From assembly GCA_964348665.1 (NCBI GenBank), contig CAYGDP010000021.1, positions 1 to 64,000 of the forward strand: 64,000 bases of DNA, written 5' to 3'. Below, one piece after another: positions 42,662 to 51,999 of the stretch. Positions within the stretch are counted from its first letter, which is position 1. Each line of letters opens with the position of its first letter. A program made the position numbers and the translations under genes. Under the pieces are notes generated by a model, which searched no databases, was not told the origin of the DNA, and was given only the letters and a program-made list of their open reading frames with translations. This DNA comes from CAYGDP01 sp964348665. GTDB taxonomy: Bacteria; Verrucomicrobiota; Verrucomicrobiia; Palsa-1439; CAYGDP01.

Positions 42662-43863
42662 AAGCTGTCTCCGCACTTTCCACAAATCACGACTGGGAAA
42701 AATCGTTGGCGACAGTATTGTCGCAGGCGAAAACGGAATTTGGCGGCGCGCCGGCGGATTTGGCGTTGTTATTTATCTCGTCAACTTTCGCCGAAAACTT
42801 CCAGAATATCGTCTCTCGCGTTCGCGAAGAAACGAGCGCCAAGCTGTTGGCGGGATGTTCCGGGTGGGGGATCATCGGCCAAGGGCGTGAAGTCGAGGCG
42901 CAATCAGCAATTTCGCTGATGTTGCTGTCATTGCCCGATTCGACGTTGACGCCGTTTCATTTTACGCAGGAAGCAGTCGAGGAAGCCGATGACGCGCTCT
43001 ATTGGCACAACGAAACGGGTGTGGCGCATGATGCGGCGAATTTCTGGATGCTCTTCGCCGATCCATTTACCATGGACACCGATACCCTGGTCACGCAACT
43101 CAACGATGCGTATCCGCAGCGGCCGATTGTAGGCGGAATGGCCAGTGGCGATTTCAGCAGCCGCCAAACGCACCTATTTCTGGATGATAAAGTTCTCGAC
43201 CACGGCGGGGTCGGGATCGCCGTTGGCGGCGCAACGACGTTACGGACGGTTGTCGCACAGGGATGTTTGCCAATCGGCGATCCGCACATCATTACCAAGG
43301 TCGAGCGCAACGTCATCCTTGGACTTTCATCCAAGCCGGCGTACCAGGTCCTTGGCGAAACATTTCAGCAACTTACGCCCGAAGTGCAGGAACGAGCGCA
43401 ACGGAATCTTTTTGTCGGATTGGTGGTGAACGAATACCAAGAGGATTACAAGCGGGGAGATTTTTTGATTCGAAACATCATGGGTGTGGATCCTAACATG
43501 GGCGCGTTGGCGGTGGGCGCGCTGCCGCGAGTAGGGCAAACAATGCAGTTTCAGCTTCGCGACCCGGAGTCAGCAGACCAAGACCTTCGCGAATTACTCG
43601 AAAGCGAAGTGAAAACCGAGCCGACCTCGGGAAGGCCAATCGCGGGTCTGCTTTGCTGTTGCAACGGGCGCGGAAAAGGATTGTTTGGCGCGGCGAATCA
43701 CGATGCCGGATTGGTAGCCGAAAAACTCGGCGCAATGCCGTTGACCGGCTTCTTTTGCAACGGTGAAATTGGACCGGTTGGACCGAAAAATTATTTGCAT
43801 GGATACACCGCGTCGCTGGCGTTGCTTGTTCCGAAGACAGACGTTGAACCGTTGAAAGGTTAA
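42658..43863 (+). CDS. FIST domain signal-transduction protein
   Basis: 401 residues with FIST_N (about 30-225; LLAGCSGWGIIGQGREVEAQ) and FIST_C (about 226-385; GLLCCCNGRGKGLFGAANHD, GFFCNGEIGPVGPKNYLHG). FIST proteins are proposed to sense small ligands such as amino acids. Coupling to argA by ATGA overlap suggests a link to arginine metabolism, but that is inference. It is not fused to a kinase or cyclase domain here. The stop lies inside a GTTAAAACG-type repeat word that also forms the leader of the next gene. Confidence 0.88.
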   Translation: MKAVSALSTNHDWEKSLATVLSQAKTEFGGAPADLALLFISSTFAENFQNIVSRVREETSAKLLAGCSGWGIIGQGREVEAQSAISLMLLSLPDSTLTPFHFTQEAVEEADDALYWHNETGVAHDAANFWMLFADPFTMDTDTLVTQLNDAYPQRPIVGGMASGDFSSRQTHLFLDDKVLDHGGVGIAVGGATTLRTVVAQGCLPIGDPHIITKVERNVILGLSSKPAYQVLGETFQQLTPEVQERAQRNLFVGLVVNEYQEDYKRGDFLIRNIMGVDPNMGALAVGALPRVGQTMQFQLRDPESADQDLRELLESEVKTEPTSGRPIAGLLCCCNGRGKGLFGAANHDAGLVAEKLGAMPLTGFFCNGEIGPVGPKNYLHGYTASLALLVPKTDVEPLKG

Positions 43864-43871
43864 AACGTTAA

Positions 43872-44249
43872 ATGGGACAGAGAATACGAATTATTGCGGG
43901 CAAGGTGACGCTCGATGCCGAGCTGAATGATTCCAAGACCGCGCAGCTCATTGGCGCCGCATTGCCCATCGAGGCGAGCGCGAACACTTGGGGAGACGAA
44001 ATCTATTTTGCCATTGCCGTCAAAATGGGAGCGGACAATCCCAAGGAAGTTGTCCAAATCGGCGACCTCGGCTATTGGCCGGTCGGCCATGCCTTCTGCA
44101 TCTTCTTCGGTCCGACACCCGCTAGTCGCAACGCCGAGGAAATCCGCCCCGCGAGCGCCGTTAACATTGTAGGCCGAGTCTTAGGAGACGCGAGAAAATT
44201 AAAAGTCGTTGGCGATGGCGAGCCGGTTACGTTAGAATCCGCAAAGTAA
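43872..44249 (+). CDS. Cyclophilin-like fold protein (TM1367 type)
   Basis: 125 residues resembling the TM1367-like cyclophilin-like family: IRIIAGKVTLDAELNDSKTA, then ASANTWGDEIYFAI, GDLGYWPVGHAFCIFFGPTP and the C-terminal strand. No catalytic peptidyl-prolyl isomerase Arg/His set is evident and the function of the family is not known. It follows the FIST gene by 8 bp and precedes an oxidoreductase gene by 15 bp. Confidence 0.85.
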   Translation: MGQRIRIIAGKVTLDAELNDSKTAQLIGAALPIEASANTWGDEIYFAIAVKMGADNPKEVVQIGDLGYWPVGHAFCIFFGPTPASRNAEEIRPASAVNIVGRVLGDARKLKVVGDGEPVTLESAK

Positions 44250-44264
44250 TACCAAGGAGAGTCC

Positions 44265-45272
44265 ATGAAAGACAAAGTTCGAGTGGCGTTTGTGGGGAGC
44301 GGCGGGATTGCGCGATCGCATCTGGAAGGGCTGGTGAAATTTCCCGATGTGGAGCTGGTCGGTTTCTGCGATGTGCGCGCCGAGACGGCCGCCGAGACGA
44401 TCCAGAAATTCGCGCCCAAGGCGGCGATGTTTGGCACCGCAGTCGAGGTGATGGACGCGACCAAGCCCGATGCGGTGTATCTCTGCCTGCCGCCGTTCGG
44501 TCACGGCGAAGCCGAGCGCGAGGCGATCAAACGCAAAATCCCGTTCTTTGTCGAGAAACCCATTCACCTCGATTACAACGACGCGAAAGAGATCTCCGCG
44601 TTGGTGGACAAGAAAAATCTTCTGACGTGTGTCGGCTATATGAATCGGTATCGGCGCGGTGTCCAGCGTGTTCGCGAGCTGGCGCGCAAGGACAAGCCGA
44701 TTCTTGTGCATGGCGGTTGGATTGGCGGTACGCCAAAACCGCCACCGGGCGTGACAAACATCTGGTCGTGGTGGGTGACGAAGGAAAAGAGCGGCGGCCA
44801 ATTGCACGAGCAAAGCACCCACACATTCGACATCGCGCGGTATCTTTGCGGTGATGCGAAAGAGGTGTATACGGTCGCTGCGCGAGGGTTTGTCAAAGAC
44901 GTTGCGGGATACACGAACGATGATGCGAGTCATTGTGTCATCCGGTTCAAGAGCGGCGCGATTGCCGACATCTATTCGTCCTGTTCGACGAACCAAGGTG
45001 GCGGCATCAACCTGAACGTGTATGGTGGACAATTCTGCGCAAAATTTACGGGTTGGGAACATTCGGTCAAAATCGAGCGATCAAAGATTGAGAGCGAGGA
45101 AATCAAGGGGGAGGAGAAAATCTTTGAGATCGAAGATCGAGTATTTATTGACGCCGTGAAACGGAACGACAAGAAAGCGCCCTTGAGCAACTATGCCGAT
45201 GGCCTGAAGACATTGCGATTGACCCTCGCTGCCAACGAATCCATCGTGACGGGCAAACCAGTGGCGTTATAG
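44265..45272 (+). CDS. Gfo/Idh/MocA family oxidoreductase
   Basis: 335 residues. The Rossmann motif is VAFVGSGGIARSH (about 6-18), the cofactor-domain end is CLPPFGHGEAEREAI and the catalytic-lysine motif FVEKPIHL follows. The substrate domain has HEQSTHTFDIARYL with the usual His. No signal peptide. It lies 15 bp after the cyclophilin-like gene with AAGGAG before the start. The substrate is not known. Confidence 0.9.
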   Translation: MKDKVRVAFVGSGGIARSHLEGLVKFPDVELVGFCDVRAETAAETIQKFAPKAAMFGTAVEVMDATKPDAVYLCLPPFGHGEAEREAIKRKIPFFVEKPIHLDYNDAKEISALVDKKNLLTCVGYMNRYRRGVQRVRELARKDKPILVHGGWIGGTPKPPPGVTNIWSWWVTKEKSGGQLHEQSTHTFDIARYLCGDAKEVYTVAARGFVKDVAGYTNDDASHCVIRFKSGAIADIYSSCSTNQGGGINLNVYGGQFCAKFTGWEHSVKIERSKIESEEIKGEEKIFEIEDRVFIDAVKRNDKKAPLSNYADGLKTLRLTLAANESIVTGKPVAL

Positions 45273-45318
45273 GGGCCTCCCGTCGTAATAAAGCAGGCCG
45301 CCGAGTTCATTTCAGGAT

Positions 45319-45417
45319 TGTAGCGGCGCTCTGTGAGCGCCGATATAATTATTCCGTCGGTCATCCGCCTTCGTCCGCTTCAGTGGACTTCGGCGCGATC
45401 AATAGACCGACGCTACA
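45319..45417. repeat. TGTAG...CTACA element, intact long copy
   Basis: Outer TGTAGCG (45319-45325) and CGCTACA (45411-45417) pair. Inside are GGCGCTC/GAGCGCC with a TGT loop, an AT-rich linker GATATAATTATTC, the arms CGTCGGTC/GACCGACG, and a central TCCGC region. It ends two bases before the stop codon of the convergent gene at 45420. Confidence 0.8.
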
Positions 45418-45419
45418 GA

Positions 45420-48305
45420 TTATCGGCGTTTGAGTTCTGCGAGAGCCGCTTGAGCGCGGTCGTAACGCGGATAATCTTTCGCCAATTTGCGTAGCACGGA
45501 TTCGGCGCGCGCGCGGTCGCCTTTGGCAGCGGCGAGTTGACCGTCTAGAAGGCGCACTTCTGGCGCGTTGGGGCGCAACTTGATGGCGCGAGCGACCCAA
45601 GGCGCGGCCGCATCTGGTTGTTTGATGGCAAGATTCAAAACGGCGAGGGTCGTGATCGGCCAGAGTTCGTTAGGATTTTGCGCCGATGCCTTTTCCAGTT
45701 GTTTGATTTGCAATTTCGGATCACGCGCGTTCTGCGCCTGAAACATATGCCAGCGCATCCGCGCGTTCCGGGCAAACGGATTTTCCGGGTCCATCGCCAG
45801 CGTCTTCTGCGAAAAGTCCGCGGCAGCATCCCATTGATTTTCATCGGCCGCAAACGTCGCTTGCATGGCGAATTGTTGCGCGCGAAACATTTCGTCGGCT
45901 TTCTTCCGGGATGCATCGTCCGGAAAACGAACGCGCGACCAGGGTTTTTGCTTTCGTTGAATAAAAATCTGAATGTTTTGCTGAATCGTTGGCCGCCATC
46001 GTACCTTTGGAGTTCCGAACTCGACAAACGGAAACCTGTCGGTGTTCAGACGGGCATTAGTTGTCGAGCGATCGTTTGGAGTGATTTCGAAGAGAAACGT
46101 CCCGAGAAGCCGGTAGGGGTCGGCCAGGCCGATGTCTTGAAGGTCGGCGTGAACGCGCGGTTCTCGAAGCCGAGCGGTAAATTTCTCGAAATCCAACTCG
46201 ATGGGTTTCTCCGAGCCGATCAGGATCGAGTCCGCGCCTGTAAACCACGCGGTCACATGGGGGAAGACGCTGGCGAATGAGTTGAGGATGGAATTGTAGT
46301 GATCGGTGCCGACTTCGTAGAGAGGGATCCACTGGCACATCAGCCCGCCGTCGTTGAGCCGCGCTTTGGCCGTGAGAAAATGTTCTCGTGTAAAAAGATT
46401 GGCCGCCCCTGCAACGATTGGCTCGAGCGGGTCGGACGTGACGATGTCATAGCGATGATTAGTGAGGAGCAGATGATTGCGGCCGTCGTTGAGAATCAAG
46501 TGCAAGCGCGAATCATCGAGCACGCGGCGGTTTTCTTCCGCAAAAAATCGGGCGCAATCGGCGACCAACGGCTCGAACTCCGCCACGTCCATTCGATTGA
46601 CAGGATGCGCAGCCAGTCCCGACACGGTAAGTCCGCCGCCGAGGCCAAGGTTGAATACATCCTTTGGATTTGGGTGCAATAGGGCGGGGATATGGCCGAG
46701 CATTCTTCCGATGCGACGATCGGTTTCGTCATTGGAGATCTCGGTCTTGCCGTCCACGCGGAACATGCGGGAGACGCCGTCCACTTCTACCACGGCGACC
46801 GTGGCTGTTTTTCCTTCCGCATAATACAGAACACTGTCGTCCGAGAGACTTTGGTCAATCTTCACCAGTTTGCCATCCAGATAGTTTTGCGGCTGCATGT
46901 AAATGCCCGCGGAGAGAAGGGTCTGGTTCCAAGGAGGTTTTGCTCCGATGAGTCCTGCGGCGATCGATAGACATCCCATCGTTACCGCCATGCGCCTGCG
47001 CTTCGACCATGCCGTTGTCATCCCCAGAGTGATCGCGCCCACCGCGCATAACAGTGTGGCGAGCAAATAAAAACTAATCTGCATTCCAAAGAATGGCAGG
47101 AGGACGAAACCTCCAACAACGCTGCCAAAGATCGCGCCGACCGTATTGGCGGCATAAATCGCTCCAACCCAATGGCCGAGGGATTCCGTGGCGCGGATTT
47201 GCAATTTGGCGACGATTGGGAAAGTTGCTCCGAACAGCAGGGTTGGCAACGCCATCAACACAATCGAGATTACGATTTTCGCAGCGGTGTCCCCCGCCCA
47301 GCTCATTCCGAACATCGTCAGTTGCCGCAAGTATTGTGTCGGAAGCCATTCCACCATCCAAACCATTCCAGCGACGACAGCTCCATTTGCGAGTAGGATG
47401 AGTCCGAACCAGCCGATCAGTCCTCGCGTGGTGTCCACCCATCGCCGGGCGATGGCGGCTCCGGCGGCGATTCCGGTGAGAAAAGTGGCGAGCATCACAG
47501 TGAACGCATACGTCGTGCTTCCGAAAACCATCAGGAGAACGCGAACGCAAACCACTTCCAGCGCCAGAGCTGCAAACCCGGAAATGAAATAAGCTGTCAT
47601 CACTAGGCGAGGAGATGCGATTTCGTCCCGGTTGGGAACATTCGACTCGGGCGGGTCAGGCTCGTGCTTGGAAATATCGGGTATCGTGCTGGCTCGTGAC
47701 CAAGACCAACCGATGCCGCCGATGATTGCGTTGAGGGTGACGGCGAGCAGATTGGTGCCTGTTGTGCCGAGATTCGGAATGAAAGCGAACCCGCAAAGCA
47801 CCGTGCCCGCTACTCCGCCAAACGTGTTGATGGCGTAGAGCGAGCCGAGTTGCGAGCCGGACTGGCTCGGTTGAGCAACGATGTATTTGCCGAGCGCGGG
47901 TAACGTTCCCCCCATCAACGCTGTGGGAAGCACCAGAAACGCAAACGACGCGAAAAACCTGACCGTGACCAACCAGAATCCAGTTCCGTCGGTCGCTTGA
48001 TATACGGCGCGGTACAACGGGGTGACGAACTGGAGAAAAAACGGGAAAAGCAATGCCAGTGCGCCGATCCCAAACTCCAAAATCGCATAGACTTGAAGCG
48101 GATTCCTTTTGCTGCGGTCAATCCATCGTCCGACGAAATAACTTCCCAGCGCGAGGCCGGCCATGAACGCGCAAAGCACCGTTGTGGTTGCCTGGACCGT
48201 GTTACCAAAAACCAGCGTCAGTTGGCGCACCCAGAGCACTTCGTAAATCAGGGCGCTTACTCCCGAGATAAAAAAAAGCAGAAGGATCTGCGCGTTCCGT
48301 TGCAT
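45420..48305 (-). CDS. Fused MFS/spermidine synthase-like membrane protein with TPR tail
   Basis: 961 residues. The N-terminal half has about 14 hydrophobic segments in two related halves, each with a SGxxALxxEVxxVR pattern (SGVSALIYEVLWVRQLTLVF; SGFAALALEVVCVRVLLMVF). The soluble part (about 480-730) resembles spermidine synthase: FNLGLGGGLTVSGLAAH as a degenerate SAM loop, VAEFEPLV, DGRNHLL and DIVTSDPLEPIVAGAANLFT. The C-terminal 170 residues form TPR-like repeats. True aminopropyl transfer is doubtful since the loop lacks the usual GGGDG. It is a paralog of the gene at 48365, 59 bp upstream on the same strand. Confidence 0.85.
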   Translation of the reverse strand: MQRNAQILLLFFISGVSALIYEVLWVRQLTLVFGNTVQATTTVLCAFMAGLALGSYFVGRWIDRSKRNPLQVYAILEFGIGALALLFPFFLQFVTPLYRAVYQATDGTGFWLVTVRFFASFAFLVLPTALMGGTLPALGKYIVAQPSQSGSQLGSLYAINTFGGVAGTVLCGFAFIPNLGTTGTNLLAVTLNAIIGGIGWSWSRASTIPDISKHEPDPPESNVPNRDEIASPRLVMTAYFISGFAALALEVVCVRVLLMVFGSTTYAFTVMLATFLTGIAAGAAIARRWVDTTRGLIGWFGLILLANGAVVAGMVWMVEWLPTQYLRQLTMFGMSWAGDTAAKIVISIVLMALPTLLFGATFPIVAKLQIRATESLGHWVGAIYAANTVGAIFGSVVGGFVLLPFFGMQISFYLLATLLCAVGAITLGMTTAWSKRRRMAVTMGCLSIAAGLIGAKPPWNQTLLSAGIYMQPQNYLDGKLVKIDQSLSDDSVLYYAEGKTATVAVVEVDGVSRMFRVDGKTEISNDETDRRIGRMLGHIPALLHPNPKDVFNLGLGGGLTVSGLAAHPVNRMDVAEFEPLVADCARFFAEENRRVLDDSRLHLILNDGRNHLLLTNHRYDIVTSDPLEPIVAGAANLFTREHFLTAKARLNDGGLMCQWIPLYEVGTDHYNSILNSFASVFPHVTAWFTGADSILIGSEKPIELDFEKFTARLREPRVHADLQDIGLADPYRLLGTFLFEITPNDRSTTNARLNTDRFPFVEFGTPKVRWRPTIQQNIQIFIQRKQKPWSRVRFPDDASRKKADEMFRAQQFAMQATFAADENQWDAAADFSQKTLAMDPENPFARNARMRWHMFQAQNARDPKLQIKQLEKASAQNPNELWPITTLAVLNLAIKQPDAAAPWVARAIKLRPNAPEVRLLDGQLAAAKGDRARAESVLRKLAKDYPRYDRAQAALAELKRR

Positions 48306-48364
48306 GGCTTAGAGCGTTGACTGTATCGTGAGTCGGCAAAATCAGCAAGCGCAAGCGAGACGGA

Positions 48365-51268
48365 TCAGCGATAAGGTTTGGGGTTGGCTTGCAAAAATGC
48401 GGTTAGCTCTTCGTTTGCGCGAGCGTATTCGGGATAATCGGCAACGACCGATCGTAAAAGCCGCTCCGCGGCGGCGCGGTCGCCTCGTTTCGCGCGAATC
48501 TGAGCCGAGCAAATGCGCAAATGCGGGGAATCAGGCCATTGTTCCCGTCCAAATCGCACCCACTTTTCTGCTTCGTCGAGATGATTCAGTTCGACATTGC
48601 GTTGGGCAAGCCGGAGAGCGGCTTCGTGAAGACTGGGTTTAAACTTGAGTGCCAATGCTAACTGTTGAAGTTCGAGCGTGTAGTTCTTTGCCTGATAAGC
48701 CTCGATGGCTCGCTTCAAATGGTCATCGGCTTGAATCTCGGCGGCGAACGGATTTCCCGGATCGAGCGCGAGGGATTGTTGAACGAGTTGGAGGATCGCA
48801 TCTCGGCGAGAAGTCACTGGCTCGATTGTTGCCTGGAGAGAGAGTTGTTGTGATAGAAAATATTGCTCCGCCTTCTTCTTCGCGTTTTCGTTGGGAAACA
48901 CAATGTTGGATGGCAGCGAGCGTTTGCGTTCGAATAGATACGCAAGATTGTGTTGGATGGTGGATTGCCACCGACGTTTGGGAGTGGAGAACTCAATATA
49001 AGGATTGTTGTCGGTGTTGAGAGGCACTTGATCCTCGAACACACTCTTGGGCGACAACTCAAAGAGAAATGTACCGAGAAGCCGATGTGGGTTATCCAAA
49101 CCTACGTCAGCCAGGTCTCGTTGAATTTTGGGCTGGCGCATTCGCAACGCGAGTCGGTCGAAATCAATCTCCAACGGTTGTAGAGAGCCGATCATAATCA
49201 CATCGGTGCCCGTGAACCAAACGCTGACATGGGGAAAAACAAAGGAAAAGGTCTTAATGATCGAGTGGAAATGAAAAGTATCCATTTCGTAGAGTGGAAT
49301 CCACTGGCATATCAAACCGCCCGGCGCGAGACGGGCTTTTGCGGCGAGAAAATGTTCGCGCGTGAAAAGGCTCGCCGCCCCGGCGACAATTGGTTCCAAT
49401 GGGTCGGAAGTCAGTACGTCGTAGTGCCGGTTTACAAGGAGCAGATGATTGCGACCGTCGTTAAAAATCAGCCGCAGTCGGCTATCGTCGAGGACGCGGT
49501 TGTTTTCGCGGGCAAAATAGCGGGCGCAGTTGACTACTAGCGGCTCGAATTCCGCCACATCGATTCGTTCAATCGGATGCGCCGCCAGACCAGCGACCGT
49601 TAATCCACCGCCCAAGCCTAGATTAAATATCTCCCGCGGACGCGCATGGAGTAGCATGGGCAAGTGGCCGAGGATCCGACCGATCCGCCGATCTCCGGCT
49701 ATGTTTGAGATTTCAGGTTTGCCATCCACACGAAACGATTTAACGATGCCGTCTTTGATAAACACCGAAACGGTGGCGGTCTTACCTTCGGCGTAGTAAG
49801 GCACTAGATCATCCGTTAGTTCTTGGGTCAGTGCGGACACATTGTTTCTAAGGTACATCTGAGGCGACATGTAGACGCCCGCAGAAAGTACCTTACGGCT
49901 CCACGGTTGTTGTGTTGCTGCAACAATCGCGCTTGATGCGACAAAAATGATCGCTGTGGTCGCACGTCGTTTGAATGACCATGCCTCCGACGAAATGACC
50001 AGCGTGACGCCAATCATTGCCAGTCCAATCGCGAGGACGACGATGGTCATTTGCATTCCGAGGAGTGGCAGTAGGACGAATCCACCCATCAAGCTTCCGA
50101 CAATTGCGCCGAGAGTATTTGCTGCGTAAATTCGACCGATATTACCACCCAGCGTTTGTGTTTTGGAGATATTCATACGTGCGACTATGGGGAACGTTGC
50201 CCCAAAAAATATCGTTGGCAATCCCATGACAAGTACCGAAAGCATAATTTTGGCTCGTGTATCGCCAAGCCAATGCAACCCGGAATGCGAGAGCTGTGCC
50301 AGATAGAACTGAGCCATCCAATCCACTTGTCTGGTCAGGATCATCGTGCTGATTCCACAACAGAGCAGCACAATCCCAAAGACCGGTACGGGAGCGCGAA
50401 GGCGATCCACTGATCGTTGAGCAATCGCGCTGCCAAGGGCAATTCCTGCCAAGAAAACAGCGAGCATCACTGAAAATGCATATGTCGTGCTTCCGAAAAT
50501 TAGCAAGAGAAGGCGTACCCAAACGACTTCCAGCCCCAAAGCGACTAATCCGGACACAAAATAGGCAACAAGTACGAGTTTAGCTTCTGATGTTAGGGGT
50601 TCGTTTTTTTGTGATGTGGAAAGAATTGGTAGGGATGCCTCCTGCTGTCTCCTTGCCAACCACCATGCCGCGGCTCCGATGGCGATGTTCAAGAAGACAG
50701 CAAAAAGGGTCGTCGTGAGGGCGCCAAACGAAGGAATCAACCAAAAACCGCAACAGAGGGTTCCTGCGACACCGCCAAATGTGTTTACAGCGTATAAGGC
50801 GCCGAGCTGACGGCCGATTTGCTCGTCATTCGAAACGATCGCTTTGCCGAGGGTCGGTAAAGTGGCGCCCATAAGCGCCGATGGCAGAATCAAATACAAC
50901 GAGCAAAGCAGAAAACGGACAACCACGAGAAGGATTCCGCCGCCATCGGTCGCTTGATACACCGCTCGGTAAATCGGAGTTGCCGCCAAGAGGAAGACCG
51001 GAAAAAGCAATGCAAAGATTCCAATCCCACATTCAAGAATCGCGTATACGCGAAGCGGGTTTTTACCGCTGCAATCGAGCCACCGGCCTATTGCAAAACT
51101 TCCCAATGCTAATCCCCCCATGAACGCTGCCAGTACGGTCGAAGCCGCCTGTACGGTGTTGCCAAAAACCAGCGTCAGTTGACGCACCCATAAGACTTCA
51201 TAAATCAGCGCGCTCGCTCCCGATAGGAAGAAGAGCAGTAGGAGCAGGGGATATCGCCGGTTTCTCAT
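48365..51268 (-). CDS. Fused MFS/spermidine synthase-like membrane protein with TPR tail (paralog)
   Basis: 967 residues from the Met at 51268 (MRNRRYPLLLLLFFLSG), which aligns with the start of the downstream paralog; an upstream Met at 51304 is less likely. Same three-part design: two membrane halves (SGASALIYEVLWVRQLTLVF; SGLVALGLEVVWVRLLLLIF), a spermidine-synthase-like soluble domain (FNLGLGGGLTVAGLAAH, VLTSDPLEPIVAGAASLFT) and C-terminal TPR repeats. The pair is a tandem duplication. The two copies have clearly diverged, so the duplication is not recent. Confidence 0.85.
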   Translation of the reverse strand: MRNRRYPLLLLLFFLSGASALIYEVLWVRQLTLVFGNTVQAASTVLAAFMGGLALGSFAIGRWLDCSGKNPLRVYAILECGIGIFALLFPVFLLAATPIYRAVYQATDGGGILLVVVRFLLCSLYLILPSALMGATLPTLGKAIVSNDEQIGRQLGALYAVNTFGGVAGTLCCGFWLIPSFGALTTTLFAVFLNIAIGAAAWWLARRQQEASLPILSTSQKNEPLTSEAKLVLVAYFVSGLVALGLEVVWVRLLLLIFGSTTYAFSVMLAVFLAGIALGSAIAQRSVDRLRAPVPVFGIVLLCCGISTMILTRQVDWMAQFYLAQLSHSGLHWLGDTRAKIMLSVLVMGLPTIFFGATFPIVARMNISKTQTLGGNIGRIYAANTLGAIVGSLMGGFVLLPLLGMQMTIVVLAIGLAMIGVTLVISSEAWSFKRRATTAIIFVASSAIVAATQQPWSRKVLSAGVYMSPQMYLRNNVSALTQELTDDLVPYYAEGKTATVSVFIKDGIVKSFRVDGKPEISNIAGDRRIGRILGHLPMLLHARPREIFNLGLGGGLTVAGLAAHPIERIDVAEFEPLVVNCARYFARENNRVLDDSRLRLIFNDGRNHLLLVNRHYDVLTSDPLEPIVAGAASLFTREHFLAAKARLAPGGLICQWIPLYEMDTFHFHSIIKTFSFVFPHVSVWFTGTDVIMIGSLQPLEIDFDRLALRMRQPKIQRDLADVGLDNPHRLLGTFLFELSPKSVFEDQVPLNTDNNPYIEFSTPKRRWQSTIQHNLAYLFERKRSLPSNIVFPNENAKKKAEQYFLSQQLSLQATIEPVTSRRDAILQLVQQSLALDPGNPFAAEIQADDHLKRAIEAYQAKNYTLELQQLALALKFKPSLHEAALRLAQRNVELNHLDEAEKWVRFGREQWPDSPHLRICSAQIRAKRGDRAAAERLLRSVVADYPEYARANEELTAFLQANPKPYR

Positions 51269-51324
51269 GGGTGGTATCTTCCTCGAAAGTCCCGTACTTG
51301 ACAAGCTATCCTCGCAGCGCGACT

Positions 51325-51780
51325 ATGCGGTTGATGCGCTCCATTGATGTCGCCGTCGAAAAATCAATCACTGTGCCGGCAAATATTTTGGGGACGTTGC
51401 AACGCGTCCAAAATCAACTCGGATTTGTGCCGATCGACGCCGTGCCGAAAATTGCCAAGGCGCTCGGTGTCACCGATAGCGACGTGGTCGGCGTATTGAG
51501 TTTTTATCACGATCTCCGCACCGAGCCTCCCGGCCGTCATACGATCCGCTTTTGTCTCGGCGATTCCTGCCGTGCGACCCATACGGAGAAGAATTTGACC
51601 GCGCTGGAAAAGAAACTTGGATGCGAGCTCGGCGAGACTTCACGCGATAAGCGGTTCTCTCTGGAAAAAGTGTATTGCCTGGGCAACTGCGCTCTCTCGC
51701 CCAACATGATGATCGGTGAGGAGATTTATTGCCGACTTACGCCGAAGATAACAACGGAGGCATTGATAAATCATAAATGA
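51325..51780 (+). CDS. NuoE-like [2Fe-2S] subunit of formate dehydrogenase
   Basis: 151 residues from MRLMRSIDVA at 51325 (the Met at 51334 is also possible). It is the thioredoxin-fold [2Fe-2S] subunit of NADH-oxidising modules. The four ligands are C77, C82, C118 and C122 (RFCLGDSCRA, VYCLGNCALSP). The helical N-terminal region contains VVGVLSFYHDL, typical of NuoE/HoxE/FdsG. With nuoF- and fdhA-like genes downstream, it is the electron-transfer gamma subunit of a soluble NAD-dependent formate dehydrogenase. Confidence 0.9.
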   Translation: MRLMRSIDVAVEKSITVPANILGTLQRVQNQLGFVPIDAVPKIAKALGVTDSDVVGVLSFYHDLRTEPPGRHTIRFCLGDSCRATHTEKNLTALEKKLGCELGETSRDKRFSLEKVYCLGNCALSPNMMIGEEIYCRLTPKITTEALINHK

Positions 51781-51803
51781 AACGTTTTGTCATCAACGCC
51801 AAA

Positions 51804-51864
51804 TGTAGGCCGACTCTGCGAGTCGGCGAATTATTTCATCGCCGCTTCGCAGAAGCGGCCTACA
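51804..51864. repeat. TGTAG...CTACA element, intact short copy
   Basis: Outer TGTAGGCCG/CGGCCTACA, inner hairpins GCCGACTC/GAGTCGGC (TGC loop) and GCCGCTTC/GAAGCGGC (GCA loop), and linker GAATTATTTCATC. It lies between the NuoE-like and NuoF-like genes. Confidence 0.85.
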
Positions 51865-51895
51865 ACCTGAAATGAAAATTGCCGAACCAGAATTG

Positions 51896-51985
51896 GAAAG
51901 CCCCGAAGGGACGTCCGTCAATTGCCAGGGGCGTAAGCCCCTGGAAATGACGCAAATTAGAGCGCAAGCCCCGTCGGGGCGGCAG
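51896..51985. repeat. GCCCC-type hairpin elements before nuoF-like gene
   Basis: A perfect 8-bp hairpin CCAGGGGC/GCCCCTGG with a GTAA loop (51925-51944), a second hairpin GCCCC/GGGGC (51968-51980), and a preceding AAAGCCCCGAAGGGACG half. They lie just 3' of the TGTAG element and about 15 bp before the start codon. Confidence 0.7.
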
Positions 51986-51999
51986 AACGGTGGGTGGTG

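Noticed and set aside
51804..51985. CRISPR-like array
   Set aside because: Repeats are palindromic and of different families, with no regular direct repeats or unique spacers; no cas genes are present.
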